Of a DNA stretch of 64,000 nucleotides, positions 9,037-18,113 are shown piece after piece; the first letter of the stretch is position 1; the number at the start of each line of letters is the position of its first letter. The position numbers were made by a program, and so were the translations under genes. The notes under the pieces were generated by a model. It was not told where the DNA came from. It saw only the letters and a list, made by a program, of their open reading frames with translations, and made no database searches. Source of the DNA: Erwinia sp. S63. Lineage in GTDB: Bacteria; Pseudomonadota; Gammaproteobacteria; Enterobacterales; Enterobacteriaceae. The stretch lies in assembly GCF_016625195.1 (NCBI RefSeq), contig NZ_JACVUP010000021.1, positions 1 to 64,000 of the forward strand, written 5' to 3'.

Positions 9037-9283
9037 CCATCTGCAAAACATCTTTTCTTGCTGGGGTGAAATTTGGTGACTTATGTCACAAAAGATTCAT
9101 CAACAGCAGGTTCGTACTTCGGCGCACTCGCATCCCACGATTTTGTACGGCTTTGTGCTGCCTCAACGTGGGCGCGTGCTGGCGGTCAGGCAATCGTTTG
9201 TATTGCCGCGCTCGAAATTTTTGATATTTTGGCAGAAGGCTACCTTATGGTAGTCCTCGTTGAATTCTGAATAGGGTCGGGAA

Positions 9284-10522
9284 ATGGCAAAGGTATCACT
9301 GGAAAAAGACAAGATTAAGTTCCTGCTGGTGGAAGGCGTTCACCAGAGTGCACTGGATAATCTGCGTGCTGCGGGTTACACCAACATCGAATTCCACAAA
9401 GGGGCACTGGATGCGGAGTCGCTGAAGTCCTCCATCCGCGATGCGCACTTCATTGGTATCCGTTCCCGTACCCAACTGACCGAAGAGATCTTTGCGGCGG
9501 CTGAGAAGCTGGTCGCGGTAGGCTGCTTCTGCATCGGTACTAACCAGGTTGACCTGAACGCAGCCGCAAAACGCGGTGTGCCGGTCTTCAATGCGCCATT
9601 CTCTAACACCCGTTCGGTGGCTGAGCTGGTGATTGGTGAAATGCTGCTGATGCTGCGCGGGATCCCTGAAGCGAACGCCAAAGCACACCGTGGTATCTGG
9701 AACAAAGTGGCTAACGGCTCGTTCGAAGCGCGCGGTAAGAAGCTGGGCATCATTGGTTACGGCCATATCGGGATGCAGCTGGGCGTGCTGGCAGAAGGTC
9801 TTGGCATGCACGTGTTCTTCTACGATATCGAAACCAAACTGCCGCTGGGTAATGCGACTCAGGTTCGCCACCTGTCCGATCTGCTGAACATGAGCGACGT
9901 GGTCAGCCTGCACGTACCAGAAAACGCCTCAACGCAGAACATGATTGGTGCAGAAGAGCTGGCGCTGATGAAGCCGGGTGCACTGCTGATCAATGCCGCA
10001 CGCGGCACCGTGATTGATATTCCAGCCCTGTGCAATGCGCTGGCTAACAAGCATCTGTCCGGTGCGGCCATCGACGTCTTCCCGGTTGAGCCGGCGACCA
10101 ACAGTGATCCCTTCAATTCACCGCTGTGCGAGTTTGATAACGTGATCCTGACGCCACATATCGGGGGTTCTACTCAGGAAGCGCAGGAGAACATCGGTCT
10201 GGAAGTGTCGGGCAAGCTGGCTAAGTACTCTGACAACGGTTCTACGCTGTCTGCGGTTAACTTCCCGGAAGTGTCTCTGCCGATGCATGCTGCCAGCGCC
10301 AGCCGCTTGCTGCACATCCATGAAAACCGTCCAGGTGTGCTGACCGCGATTAACCAGATCTTTGCCGAGCAGGGCATCAACATCGCTGCTCAGTATCTGC
10401 AAACTTCGCCGGTGATGGGTTATGTGGTTATCGATATCGATGCAGAAGAAGATGTGGCAGAAAAAGCGCTGCAGCTGATGAAAGCCATTCCGGGCACCAT
10501 TCGCGCCCGTCTGCTGTACTGA
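9284..10522 (+). CDS. serA: D-3-phosphoglycerate dehydrogenase SerA
   Basis: 412 aa (E. coli 410). It catalyses the first committed step of serine synthesis: 3-phosphoglycerate to 3-phosphohydroxypyruvate with NAD. It has a substrate-binding domain, then the NAD-binding fold with GYGHIGMQLG near residue 160, the active-site segment TPHIGGST near residue 293, and a C-terminal ACT domain (last about 75 residues; ENRPGVLTAINQIF) for feedback inhibition by serine. It is followed by a bidirectional terminator shared with the convergent fau gene. Confidence 0.97.
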   Translation: MAKVSLEKDKIKFLLVEGVHQSALDNLRAAGYTNIEFHKGALDAESLKSSIRDAHFIGIRSRTQLTEEIFAAAEKLVAVGCFCIGTNQVDLNAAAKRGVPVFNAPFSNTRSVAELVIGEMLLMLRGIPEANAKAHRGIWNKVANGSFEARGKKLGIIGYGHIGMQLGVLAEGLGMHVFFYDIETKLPLGNATQVRHLSDLLNMSDVVSLHVPENASTQNMIGAEELALMKPGALLINAARGTVIDIPALCNALANKHLSGAAIDVFPVEPATNSDPFNSPLCEFDNVILTPHIGGSTQEAQENIGLEVSGKLAKYSDNGSTLSAVNFPEVSLPMHAASASRLLHIHENRPGVLTAINQIFAEQGINIAAQYLQTSPVMGYVVIDIDAEEDVAEKALQLMKAIPGTIRARLLY

Positions 10523-10566
10523 TGATTCAGGGCACCCTGCGTGCCCGTTCATCCGACTGATTGCTT

Positions 10567-10597
10567 AGGGCGCCACATCCATTGGCGCCCTTTGTTT
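10567..10597. terminator. Bidirectional terminator between serA and fau
   Basis: AGGGCGCC (10567-10574) pairs with GGCGCCCT (10584-10591), followed by TTGTTTTATT on the plus strand. It stands between the convergent stop codons of serA and fau. The A-rich stretch needed for termination in the leftward direction is poor, so it probably acts mainly on serA. Confidence 0.75.
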
Positions 10598-11202
10598 TAT
10601 TGTTCTGCGTTATCCCACTGCCAGAGTTTTGACGGTGTCAAAATAGCAGGCAAGGGCACATCCCATGCCGCGACGGGCAATGTCTCGACACGCTGGCAAT
10701 CGTGCGCAATGCCCATCGGTAAAAAGCCATGCTGCTGCCAATGCTGCAGCGTGCGATCGTAAAAACCGCCCCCCATCCCCAATCGCTGACCCTGGTGGTC
10801 AAACGCCACTAACGGCACCAGCATCACATCTAACTGATCAAGTGTGGCCATCTGCGTGATATCCAGCGGCGGTTCAGGAATACACAATTTGTTTGGCGTC
10901 AGAGAAGTTTCAGGTGTGTAACGCAGAAACAGCAGATGACCGGGTGCGAAAGGATGCAGTACCGGCAGGTAAACCTGTTTTTTTTGCTGCCACAGTTTGG
11001 CGATCAGCGGGCGGGTGTTGATTTCACCATCAACCGACAGGAACAGTGCGATGCGTTGGGCATTAGCGACAGGGGCAAAATTGATGGCGTGCTCGGCGAG
11101 CAGATCGGCAGCTTGTTCCTGCTGTTCAGGCGTGAGGTTGCGACGCAGATGTCGCACATGCTGACGAATGTCCTGGCGATCAAGTAGGGAAGGTGCGGTC
11201 AT
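10597..11202 (-). CDS. fau: 5-formyltetrahydrofolate cyclo-ligase (YgfA/Fau)
   Basis: 201 aa. ATP-dependent conversion of 5-formyl-THF to 5,10-methenyl-THF, returning folate by-products of serine/glycine one-carbon metabolism to use. The family signature GMGGGFYDRTL is present near residue 145, with a basic N-terminus (RQHVRHLRRNLTPEQQ). It lies directly downstream of the 6S RNA gene on the same strand; in E. coli ssrS and this gene are cotranscribed and the arrangement is the same here. Confidence 0.93.
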   Translation of the reverse strand: MTAPSLLDRQDIRQHVRHLRRNLTPEQQEQAADLLAEHAINFAPVANAQRIALFLSVDGEINTRPLIAKLWQQKKQVYLPVLHPFAPGHLLFLRYTPETSLTPNKLCIPEPPLDITQMATLDQLDVMLVPLVAFDHQGQRLGMGGGFYDRTLQHWQQHGFLPMGIAHDCQRVETLPVAAWDVPLPAILTPSKLWQWDNAEQ

Positions 11203-11387
11203 GATGTCCCCGGCAGAGTCGGCTGTTTGGCCAACTATATCATGCGAAGCGGGGGATTCGCGTCTTACTTCAATGTAGGGGATTAACTGCGCTCATGCAC
11301 CCCAATCACTTAGTTGGTTAAGATGATTGGGATTCATTTGCTTGCCGCCTTACTGAAACATACGTCTCTAGCGAAGGGGACTAAAGA

Positions 11388-11573
11388 GGAGATCTCCGAG
11401 ATGCCGCCGCAGGCTGTAACCCTTGAACCCATGGTTCAAGGTGAACATGCCGTCACAATTATTAGGCTTCTCGGACGGACCGAGCATGCGCACAAATTGT
11501 GGATCGTCACATTCTGTTGGTATTAAATATCGGCTCAGGGGACGGGCCCGCTTGCAAACATCTCAGAGAAAAT
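11388..11573 (-). ncRNA. ssrS: 6S RNA
   Basis: The minus strand reads TTTCTCTGAGATGTTTGC at its 5' end and GCGGCATCTCGGAGAT at its 3' end. These are the closing-stem sequences of enterobacterial 6S RNA. Between them I recognise CAAGCGGGCC, GGTCCGTCCGAGAAGCC and CACCTTGAACC...GGTTCAAGGGTTACAGCC, all conserved. The length is about 186 nt (E. coli 184; ends estimated to a few bases). 6S RNA sequesters sigma-70 RNA polymerase in stationary phase. It lies between zapA and fau on their strand, exactly as in E. coli. The central bulge arms differ from E. coli (AACAGAATGTGACGATCC region), as expected for a related genus. Confidence 0.95.
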
Positions 11574-11611
11574 TGACTTCACCGTCACTCTAACATGAGT
11601 ACCATGAAGTG

Positions 11612-11941
11612 TTATTCGAATTTAGGGCCCTGGCGATCAGTTATGCGACCTTGCTCAACTAATGCTTGTTCAATGGTCTGCTGCAGCATGCGGATACGTT
11701 GTTCCATGTTTGCTGCATAGTCGCGCGTCTTGCCTTTTTCCTGTGCCAGCTCGTGGCAGATGTTTAAGGCGGCGATGAACACCAGTTGCTCTGTATTGGT
11801 GACTCTAGTGCGAACTTTTAAATCTTGCAACCGTTGATTGAGATCCTCTGCAGCCAGATTCAGCGCATCTTGCTGTTCGGGCGGACAATTTACTCTCAAT
11901 GAACGACCAAAAATCTGAATATCTACCGGTTGTGCAGACAT
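11612..11941 (-). CDS. zapA: Cell division protein ZapA
   Basis: 109 aa, identical in length to E. coli ZapA, an FtsZ-associated factor that bundles protofilaments at the Z-ring. The N-terminal globular part (VDIQIFGRSLRVNCP) is followed by a long coiled-coil helix (about residues 50-100; RDYAANMEQRIRMLQQTIEQ). The open frame extends 55 codons upstream, but the ATG at 11941 matches the E. coli start (MSAQPVDIQ). It is divergent from ygfB, and the 6S RNA gene starts 38 bases downstream. Confidence 0.96.
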   Translation of the reverse strand: MSAQPVDIQIFGRSLRVNCPPEQQDALNLAAEDLNQRLQDLKVRTRVTNTEQLVFIAALNICHELAQEKGKTRDYAANMEQRIRMLQQTIEQALVEQGRITDRQGPKFE

Positions 11942-12111
11942 GCCACCATCCTGACTGATTACTCTGTTCGCATCTCCCTTACCTGTCAATGGGTTGGGAG
12001 GTGCGCAACTATATAGAGCCGCGATATAAGTTACAACCCCTTTTCTGGAAACCCTGAGGCACCTGGTGGTAGCATAACACGAACTTATTCTGCCAACGAC
12101 GACCAAAGCCT

Positions 12112-12693
12112 ATGTCTTTACAGAACGAAACTCCTGGTTACAACGCGCTTGCCGCAGCCCTTTCTCAGCAGGGCGTGGGCATGACGCCAGCCGAAATGCA
12201 CGGATTGCTATCCGGCATTCTGTGTGGTGGCAACAAAGACACCAGCTGGAAAACCATGGTCCATGACCTCACCAACGAAGGCATGGCGTTTTCACAGAGC
12301 CTGTCGCAGCCGCTGCAAGCGCTGCATGAAAATCTGAGCAATACGCTGGAAGACGAGGGTTTCATGTTCCAGCTGATGCTGCCGGAAGACGATGACATCA
12401 CCGTCTTCGATCGCGCCGATGCGCTGGCAGGCTGGGTCAACCACTTCCTGCTCGGTTTAGGCGTAACGCAGCCGAAGCTGGACAAAGTGACCGGCGAAAC
12501 CGGTGAAGCCATTGACGATCTGCGTACCATCGCGCAGCTCGGTTACGATGAAGATGAAGATCAGGAAGAGCTGGAGCAGTCGCTGGAAGAGGTGATTGAG
12601 TATGTGCGCGTGGCGGCCCTGCTTTGCCATGACACATTCACTCGTCAGCACACGCCAACTGCACCGGAAGTGCAAAAACCAACGTTACACTAA
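12112..12693 (+). CDS. ygfB: UPF0149 protein YgfB
   Basis: 193 aa member of the YecA/YgfB (UPF0149) family, all-helical and acidic, with the conserved PAEMHGLLSGILCGG segment near residue 24 and an Asp/Glu-rich patch (DEDEDQEELE) near residue 150. Molecular function in Enterobacterales is not established to my knowledge. It is first in a run ygfB-pepP-ubiH-ubiI and lies 48 bases before pepP. No metal-binding SEC-C motif is present, unlike YecA. Confidence 0.9.
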   Translation: MSLQNETPGYNALAAALSQQGVGMTPAEMHGLLSGILCGGNKDTSWKTMVHDLTNEGMAFSQSLSQPLQALHENLSNTLEDEGFMFQLMLPEDDDITVFDRADALAGWVNHFLLGLGVTQPKLDKVTGETGEAIDDLRTIAQLGYDEDEDQEELEQSLEEVIEYVRVAALLCHDTFTRQHTPTAPEVQKPTLH

Positions 12694-12741
12694 GTGCGTG
12701 ATTGCGGGCGCGTGGTGCCCGTTTCAACAGGGAGTGCAAAC

Positions 12742-14064
12742 ATGATTACACTGGATACTTTCCAGCAACGTCGTCAGGCGCTGATTGCCCGTATGGCAGC
12801 TGGCAGCGCCGCTTTGATTTTCGCTGCACCTGAAGTGACCCGCAGCAACGACACGGAATACAACTTCCGCCAAAACAGCGATTTCTGGTATTTCACCGGG
12901 TTCAATGAGCCGCAGGCGCTGTTGGTGCTAATCAAAAGTGATGACAAGCATAACCACAGCGTGCTGTTCAATCGTGTTCGCGACCTCACCGCCGAGATCT
13001 GGTTTGGCCGTCGCCTTGGACAAGATGCCGCACCCGCGAAGCTCGGCGTTGACCGCGCTTTGCCTTGGGATGACATCGGCGATCAATTACATCAGCTGCT
13101 CAACGGGTTGGACGTGGTTTATCACGCTCAGGGCGAGTACGCAGAAGCTGACCAACTGGTGTTCAGCGCTTTAGAAAAACTGCGTCGCGGCTTCCGTCAG
13201 AATCTCAGCGCACCTGCCACTGTCACCGACTGGCGTCCGTGGGTGCACGATATGCGCCTGTTCAAAAGCGAAGCTGAGATTGAAATCCTGCGGCGCGCTG
13301 GAAAAATCAGTGCGCTGGCACATACCCGCGCGATGCAAACCTGCCGTCCGGGAATGTTTGAGTATCAGCTCGAAGGCGAAATTCATCATGAATTCAATCG
13401 CCACGGCGCACGTTTCCCTTCTTACAACACCATTGTGGGTTCGGGTGAAAACGGCTGCATCCTGCATTACACCGAAAACGAAAGTGAAATGCGTGATGGC
13501 GATCTGGTGTTGATTGACGCGGGCTGTGAGTTCCACGGTTATGCCGGTGACATCACCCGTACCTTCCCGGTTAATGGCAAATTCACCCAACCTCAGCGCG
13601 AGATTTATGACATCGTACTGGCCTCGCTGTACAAGGCGCTGTCGATGTTCCGTCCGGGCATCAGCATCCACGACGTTAATGACGAAGTGGTGCACATCAT
13701 GATCACCGGTCTGGTCGATCTCGGTATTCTGGAAGGCAATATCGACACGCTATTTGAAGAGCAGGCGCACCGTCCGTTCTTTATGCACGGCTTAAGCCAC
13801 TGGCTGGGGCTGGATGTGCATGACGTTGGCCATTACGGCACACCAAGTCGTGATCGCATTCTCGAACCGGGCATGGTGCTGACGATTGAGCCGGGCCTGT
13901 ACATTGCGCCGGATGCCAAAGTCCCACCGCAGTATCGCGGCATCGGTATCCGTATCGAAGATGACATCGTGATCACCGCGGACGGCAATGAAAACCTGAC
14001 CGACAGCGTCGTGAAAGATGCGGATGCGATTGAAGCCTTGATGGCAGCGGCACGCCACGCATGA
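12742..14064 (+). CDS. pepP: Xaa-Pro aminopeptidase (aminopeptidase P II)
   Basis: 440 aa (E. coli 441). Mn-dependent exopeptidase that removes N-terminal residues before proline. It has an N-terminal non-catalytic domain (about 1-170) and a C-terminal pita-bread domain with the metal ligands in order: the aspartates of DAGCEFHGYAGDITRTF, the histidine of HGLSHWLGLDVHD, the glutamates of TIEPGLYI and of IRIEDDI. The frame is open 16 codons further upstream, but the ATG at 12742 has a GGGAG ribosome site and matches the E. coli start. The stop overlaps the ubiH start (ATGA). Confidence 0.96.
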   Translation: MITLDTFQQRRQALIARMAAGSAALIFAAPEVTRSNDTEYNFRQNSDFWYFTGFNEPQALLVLIKSDDKHNHSVLFNRVRDLTAEIWFGRRLGQDAAPAKLGVDRALPWDDIGDQLHQLLNGLDVVYHAQGEYAEADQLVFSALEKLRRGFRQNLSAPATVTDWRPWVHDMRLFKSEAEIEILRRAGKISALAHTRAMQTCRPGMFEYQLEGEIHHEFNRHGARFPSYNTIVGSGENGCILHYTENESEMRDGDLVLIDAGCEFHGYAGDITRTFPVNGKFTQPQREIYDIVLASLYKALSMFRPGISIHDVNDEVVHIMITGLVDLGILEGNIDTLFEEQAHRPFFMHGLSHWLGLDVHDVGHYGTPSRDRILEPGMVLTIEPGLYIAPDAKVPPQYRGIGIRIEDDIVITADGNENLTDSVVKDADAIEALMAAARHA

Positions 14065-15239
14065 GCATTTTGATTGCAGGCGGCGGTATGACGGGGGCAA
14101 CCCTGGCGCTGGCGATTTCGCATCTAACGCAAGGTCAACTGCCCGTCACGCTGATCGAGCGCAGTCTGCCGGATAGCCGCAAACATCCAGGCTTTGATGG
14201 CCGTGCGATTGCGTTAGCGGCGGGCACCTGTCAGCAACTGGCGGATATCGATGTATGGCGCTCGCTGGCAGATTGCGGCACACCGATCACGGATATTCAC
14301 GTCTCCGATCGTGGCCACACCGGCTTTGTGCAGCTTAAGGCGGAGGATTACCAGGTCCCGGCGCTGGGGCAGGTGGTTGAGCTGTTTGATGTGGGACAGC
14401 GCCTGTTTCAGCGTCTGAAAAGTGCGCCTGGTGTAACGCTGCGCTGTCCGGATTACGTCACGGCGGTGGAGCGCACAGCAGAGTCGGTCACCGTGACCCT
14501 CAACAGCGGCGAGCGGTTACAGGGCGCGTTGCTGGTGGCTGCCGATGGCTCACGTTCGTCACTCGCGGCGTCCTGTGGCATCACCTGGCTGCGGGACGAT
14601 TACCAGCAGCTGGCGGTGATCGCCAACATCACCACGCAGCAGCCACATCAGGGCCGTGCGTTTGAACGCTTTACCGAGTACGGCCCGCTGGCGCTGTTAC
14701 CGATGTCTGGCAATCGCATGTCGCTGGTGTGGTGTCATCCCGTTGAGGCTGAAGCCACGGTGAAACAGTGGGATGATGCAACTTTCCTGCGCGAACTTCA
14801 GCAGGCATTTGGCTGGCGCTTAGGGCGTTTTACCCATGCCGGCCAGCGCGAAGTGTATCCGCTGGCGCTGCAAACCGCTGAACGTCAGGTGTCGCATCGT
14901 CTGGCGCTGGTGGGCAATGCGGCGCAAACGCTGCATCCGATTGCGGGGCAAGGTTTTAATCTGGGCCTGCGCGATGTGATGTCGCTGGCGGAAACGCTGG
15001 CAGGAGCGCATCGTCAGCAACGTGATGCGGGCAGTTATGGCGTTTTGCAGCACTTCGCTGCACGTCGTCAACCCGATCGCGCCGCGACAATTGGCGTGAC
15101 CGATGGTTTGGTGCGGCTGTTTGCCAACCGTTATGCGCCCTTGGTGGCGGGAAGAAATCTTGGGCTGGTGGCAATGGACCATCTGCCATGGCTGCGAAAC
15201 CCACTTGCCGCGCGTACGCTCGGCTGGGTAAAGCGTTAA
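14061..15239 (+). CDS. ubiH: 2-octaprenyl-6-methoxyphenol hydroxylase UbiH
   Basis: 392 aa class A flavoprotein monooxygenase of ubiquinone synthesis (hydroxylation at C1 of the ring). The N-terminal FAD-binding IAGGGMTGATLALA (residues 4-17), the HPGFDGRAIALAAGTCQQL segment of the family, and the second FAD motif GNAAQTLHPIAGQGFNLG near residue 283 are present. Its start overlaps pepP by 4 bases, giving translational coupling. In E. coli UbiH works in a soluble Ubi complex with UbiI, coded next here as well. Confidence 0.96.
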   Translation: MSILIAGGGMTGATLALAISHLTQGQLPVTLIERSLPDSRKHPGFDGRAIALAAGTCQQLADIDVWRSLADCGTPITDIHVSDRGHTGFVQLKAEDYQVPALGQVVELFDVGQRLFQRLKSAPGVTLRCPDYVTAVERTAESVTVTLNSGERLQGALLVAADGSRSSLAASCGITWLRDDYQQLAVIANITTQQPHQGRAFERFTEYGPLALLPMSGNRMSLVWCHPVEAEATVKQWDDATFLRELQQAFGWRLGRFTHAGQREVYPLALQTAERQVSHRLALVGNAAQTLHPIAGQGFNLGLRDVMSLAETLAGAHRQQRDAGSYGVLQHFAARRQPDRAATIGVTDGLVRLFANRYAPLVAGRNLGLVAMDHLPWLRNPLAARTLGWVKR

Positions 15240-15259
15240 GCATGAATTAAGGGGCAGCA

Positions 15260-16462
15260 ATGCAAACATTTGATGTGGCCATCGCCGGTGGTGGCATGGT
15301 AGGTCTGGCCGTCGCCTGCGGATTGCAGGGCAGCGGCCTGCGCGTTGCCGTGCTGGAAAAAGCACCTGAGCCACAATTTGATCCGGCGAGCGCCGCGTCA
15401 ATTCGCGTCTCGGCGATCAACGCTGCCAGCGAACGCCTGCTGCAAAAACTGGACGTCTGGTCCAGCATCCTGGCATTGCGCGCCAGCGCCTATCACGGCA
15501 TGGAAGTGTGGGATCAAGACAGCTTTGGTTCCATCAGCTTTGATGATGAGCAGCAAGGCTTATCCCATCTCGGCCATATTATTGAAAATGAAGTGATTCA
15601 CAGCGCACTGTGGCAGCGCGCCAGCCAGTGCAGCGACATCACCTTATTTGCCCCTGCGCAGTTACAGCAGGTGGCCTTTGGCGACAACGAAGCCTTTGTC
15701 ACTTTGCAGGACGGCAGCATGATGAGTGCGCGCCTGCTGATTGCCGCTGATGGCGCAAACTCCTGGCTGCGCGACAAAGCCGATATCCCGATTACCTTCT
15801 GGGATTACGACCATCACGCGCTGGTCGCCAATATCCGCACCGATATGCCTCACGATGCGATTGCGCGTCAGGTGTTCCACGGCGACGGTATTCTGGCGTT
15901 CCTGCCTATGCAGGACCCGCACCTGTGTTCCATCGTCTGGTCGCTGTCGCCACAAGAAGCGGCCCGCGTGCAGTCGATGCCAGAAGCGTTGTTCAACCAG
16001 CATCTGTCAGTAGCCTTCGATATGCGTTTAGGCTTATGCCACGTAGAAAGCGAGCGCAAAACCTTCCCGCTGATGGCGCGCTATGCCCGTAACTTTGCCG
16101 CGCACCGCTTGGCACTGGTGGGCGATGCTGCGCACACCATTCATCCGCTGGCCGGGCAGGGCGTCAATCTTGGCTTTATGGATGCCGCGGAACTGATCGG
16201 TGAAATTCGTCGCCTGCATCAGGAAGGGAAAGATATCGGACAGCACCTGTATCTGCGACGTTATGAGCGCAGCCGCAAGCACAGTGCGGCAATGATGCTG
16301 GCGGGTATGCAGGGATTCCGTGAGCTGTTTGCCGGCACCCATCCGGCGAAAAAACTGCTGCGGGATGTGGGATTGAAACTGGCCGACACATTGCCGGGCG
16401 TAAAACCGATGATGCTGAAGCAGGCCATGGGGCTGAATGATATGCCCAGCTGGATTCGCTAA
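15260..16462 (+). CDS. ubiI: FAD-dependent 2-octaprenylphenol hydroxylase UbiI (VisC)
   Basis: 400 aa, same fold as UbiH. It performs the C5 hydroxylation in aerobic ubiquinone synthesis. FAD motifs: VAIAGGGMVGLAVACGLQG at the N-terminus, and GDAAHTIHPLAGQGVNLGFM near residue 290. A GGGGCAGCA ribosome site lies before the ATG, 20 bases after ubiH. It is the last gene of the ygfB-pepP-ubiH-ubiI run and is followed by a strong terminator. Confidence 0.96.
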   Translation: MQTFDVAIAGGGMVGLAVACGLQGSGLRVAVLEKAPEPQFDPASAASIRVSAINAASERLLQKLDVWSSILALRASAYHGMEVWDQDSFGSISFDDEQQGLSHLGHIIENEVIHSALWQRASQCSDITLFAPAQLQQVAFGDNEAFVTLQDGSMMSARLLIAADGANSWLRDKADIPITFWDYDHHALVANIRTDMPHDAIARQVFHGDGILAFLPMQDPHLCSIVWSLSPQEAARVQSMPEALFNQHLSVAFDMRLGLCHVESERKTFPLMARYARNFAAHRLALVGDAAHTIHPLAGQGVNLGFMDAAELIGEIRRLHQEGKDIGQHLYLRRYERSRKHSAAMMLAGMQGFRELFAGTHPAKKLLRDVGLKLADTLPGVKPMMLKQAMGLNDMPSWIR

Positions 16463-16472
16463 ACTCTCTTCA

Positions 16473-16502
16473 AATGGCGCCGATGCAGGCGCCATTTTTT
16501 TG
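16473..16502 (+). terminator. ubiI terminator
   Basis: AATGGCGCC (16473-16481) pairs with GGCGCCATT (16488-16496) across a 6-base loop and runs into TTTTTT. A strong intrinsic terminator 10 bases after the ubiI stop. Confidence 0.85.
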
Positions 16503-16995
16503 CTTGATTCACTGCGCCGTCATACCTGAAACCCATCCTGATATTGCTTATGTAGTGATTGCTGGGACACTGCGGGTCAGTTAAAAAAAACCGCACTTAA
16601 TCTGTTTTTAACCCCTCTGCACTGCTCTGGTGCGCCCCTGCACTCAAATTGCCCCTCGTTTGATTTATTCTAATTTTACCCATCAATTCGCATTACTTTA
16701 ACTAATGATATTGTTGGTGGTTAACCGAACCAATTTGTCGTACTGAGGCGCGCATTCCATTATCTGGCTGAGTTTATGGTTGTTAATTGTATTTTATGCG
16801 TGGTTAATCACAAAAACACAGTGAATTGTGCTGGGTCAGGTTTGAGTGGTGCTAAGGGAGTGATACTGTTTCGCCCCCGTTTTCCTTATGGTTAATCGCC
16901 GCATTCAGTGGTAACTTCAGCACAAAGAGAACGTTTGCGTCAGCCTGCACAGGCGACGCAGGCGCGTCACACTCACTTGTTTTCACAGGATGGTT
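16503..16995 (+). promoter_or_regulatory. gcvTHP regulatory region (gene-free, about 490 bases)
   Basis: An AT-rich leader with no plausible gene. Two CTAAT pentamers (16670-16674 and 16702-16706) match the core described for GcvA binding in E. coli. The surrounding A/T-rich tracts would suit Lrp, which also activates gcv in E. coli. A PurR-box match lies closer to the gene (16925-16940). I see no tandem glycine riboswitch, consistent with protein/sRNA control of gcv in enterobacteria. The exact promoter is not assigned. Confidence 0.55.
16925..16940 (-). promoter_or_regulatory. PurR operator upstream of gcvT
   Basis: Read on the minus strand: ACGCAAACGTTCTCTT. It fits the E. coli PurR consensus (ACGCAAACGTTTTCNT) with one mismatch. 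It is centred about 63 bases before the gcvT start codon. PurR repression of gcvTHP is known in E. coli, so the site and its target agree. Confidence 0.7.
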
Positions 16996-18093
16996 ATGAC
17001 TCAGCAAACGCCTCTATTCGAACAGCATCAGGCATGCGGTGCGCGCATGGTGGACTTCCATGGCTGGATGATGCCACTGCATTACGGCTCGCAAATGGAT
17101 GAGCATCATGTGGTGCGCAACGATGCCGGTATGTTTGATGTTTCCCACATGACCATCGTCGATCTGCGCGGTGCTCGCACCCGTGAATTCCTGCGTTATC
17201 TGCTGGCCAACGATGTCGCCAAACTGACCCAACCCGGCAAAGCTCTTTATACCGGCATGCTGAATGCTTCGGCTGGCGTCATTGATGATTTGATTGTTTA
17301 CTTTATGACCGAAGACTTTTTCCGCTTAGTGGTGAACTCCGCGACGCGTGAGAAGGATTTGGCGTGGATCAAACAGCACGCTCAGCCGTTTGGTGTCGAA
17401 CTCACCGAGCGTGACGACCTGGCGCTGATTGCCGTACAAGGCCCGCAAGCGCAGCAGAAAGCTCAGACATTGTTCACTGCGGCGCAGCGTGAAGCTGTAG
17501 CGGGCATGAAACCGTTCTTTGGTGTGCAAAGCGAAAACCTGTTCATCGCCACTACCGGTTATACCGGTGAAGCTGGCTATGAAATTGCGATGCCGAACAG
17601 TGAAGCGGCTGATTTCTGGCAGAAGCTGCTGGCGGCAGGCGTCAAACCGGCTGGCTTGGGGGCGCGTGACACGCTGCGTCTGGAAGCGGGGATGAATCTC
17701 TACGGTCAGGAAATGGATGAAGGCGTTTCACCGCTGGCGGCCAACATGGGTTGGACTGTGAGCTGGGAACCAACCGATCGCGATTTCATCGGCCGCGAGG
17801 CGTTAGAAGCGCAACGTGAAAAAGGCACTGAGAAGCTGGTGGGTTTGATCATGACCGAAAAAGGGGTGTTGCGTAACGGCTTGCCGGTACGTTTCACCGA
17901 TGAACAAGGTCAGCCACAGCAGGGTATTATTACCAGTGGTTCCTTCTCCCCGACGCTGGGTTACAGCATCGCGCTGGCACGTGTGCCAGCGGGCATTGGT
18001 GAGCAAGCGATTGTAGAGATCCGCAATCGTGAAATGCCGGTGAAAGTCACCAAACCGATTTTTGTTCGCGCCGGCAAGCCGGTCGCTCAGTAA
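16996..18093 (+). CDS. gcvT: Glycine cleavage system T-protein (aminomethyltransferase)
   Basis: 365 aa (E. coli 364). It transfers the aminomethyl carbon from the lipoyl arm of GcvH to tetrahydrofolate, releasing ammonia and forming 5,10-methylene-THF. The N-terminal GARMVDFHGWMMPLHYGSQ and the IAVQGPQAQ and GLGARDTLRLEAGMNLYGQ segments are conserved. Two ATGs lie close together (16990, 16996). The AGGA ribosome site is only a few bases from the first and suitably spaced from the second, and E. coli agrees with the second. First gene of gcvTHP. Confidence 0.96.
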   Translation: MTQQTPLFEQHQACGARMVDFHGWMMPLHYGSQMDEHHVVRNDAGMFDVSHMTIVDLRGARTREFLRYLLANDVAKLTQPGKALYTGMLNASAGVIDDLIVYFMTEDFFRLVVNSATREKDLAWIKQHAQPFGVELTERDDLALIAVQGPQAQQKAQTLFTAAQREAVAGMKPFFGVQSENLFIATTGYTGEAGYEIAMPNSEAADFWQKLLAAGVKPAGLGARDTLRLEAGMNLYGQEMDEGVSPLAANMGWTVSWEPTDRDFIGREALEAQREKGTEKLVGLIMTEKGVLRNGLPVRFTDEQGQPQQGIITSGSFSPTLGYSIALARVPAGIGEQAIVEIRNREMPVKVTKPIFVRAGKPVAQ

Positions 18094-18113
18094 TTTTTTC
18101 AGGAGAAATGGCG

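Noticed and set aside
9073..9270. Open frame of 65 codons upstream of serA
   Set aside because: It lies in the serA promoter region, has no recognisable domain, a poor ribosome site and an amino-acid composition of untranslated DNA. E. coli has no gene here.
11314..11526. Open frame of 70 codons antisense to 6S RNA
   Set aside because: It is explained by the highly structured 6S RNA gene on the other strand.
16503..16995. Possible glycine riboswitch before gcvT
   Set aside because: I see no tandem aptamer-like conserved blocks; instead there are CTAAT (GcvA) and PurR-type sites, as in other enterobacteria.
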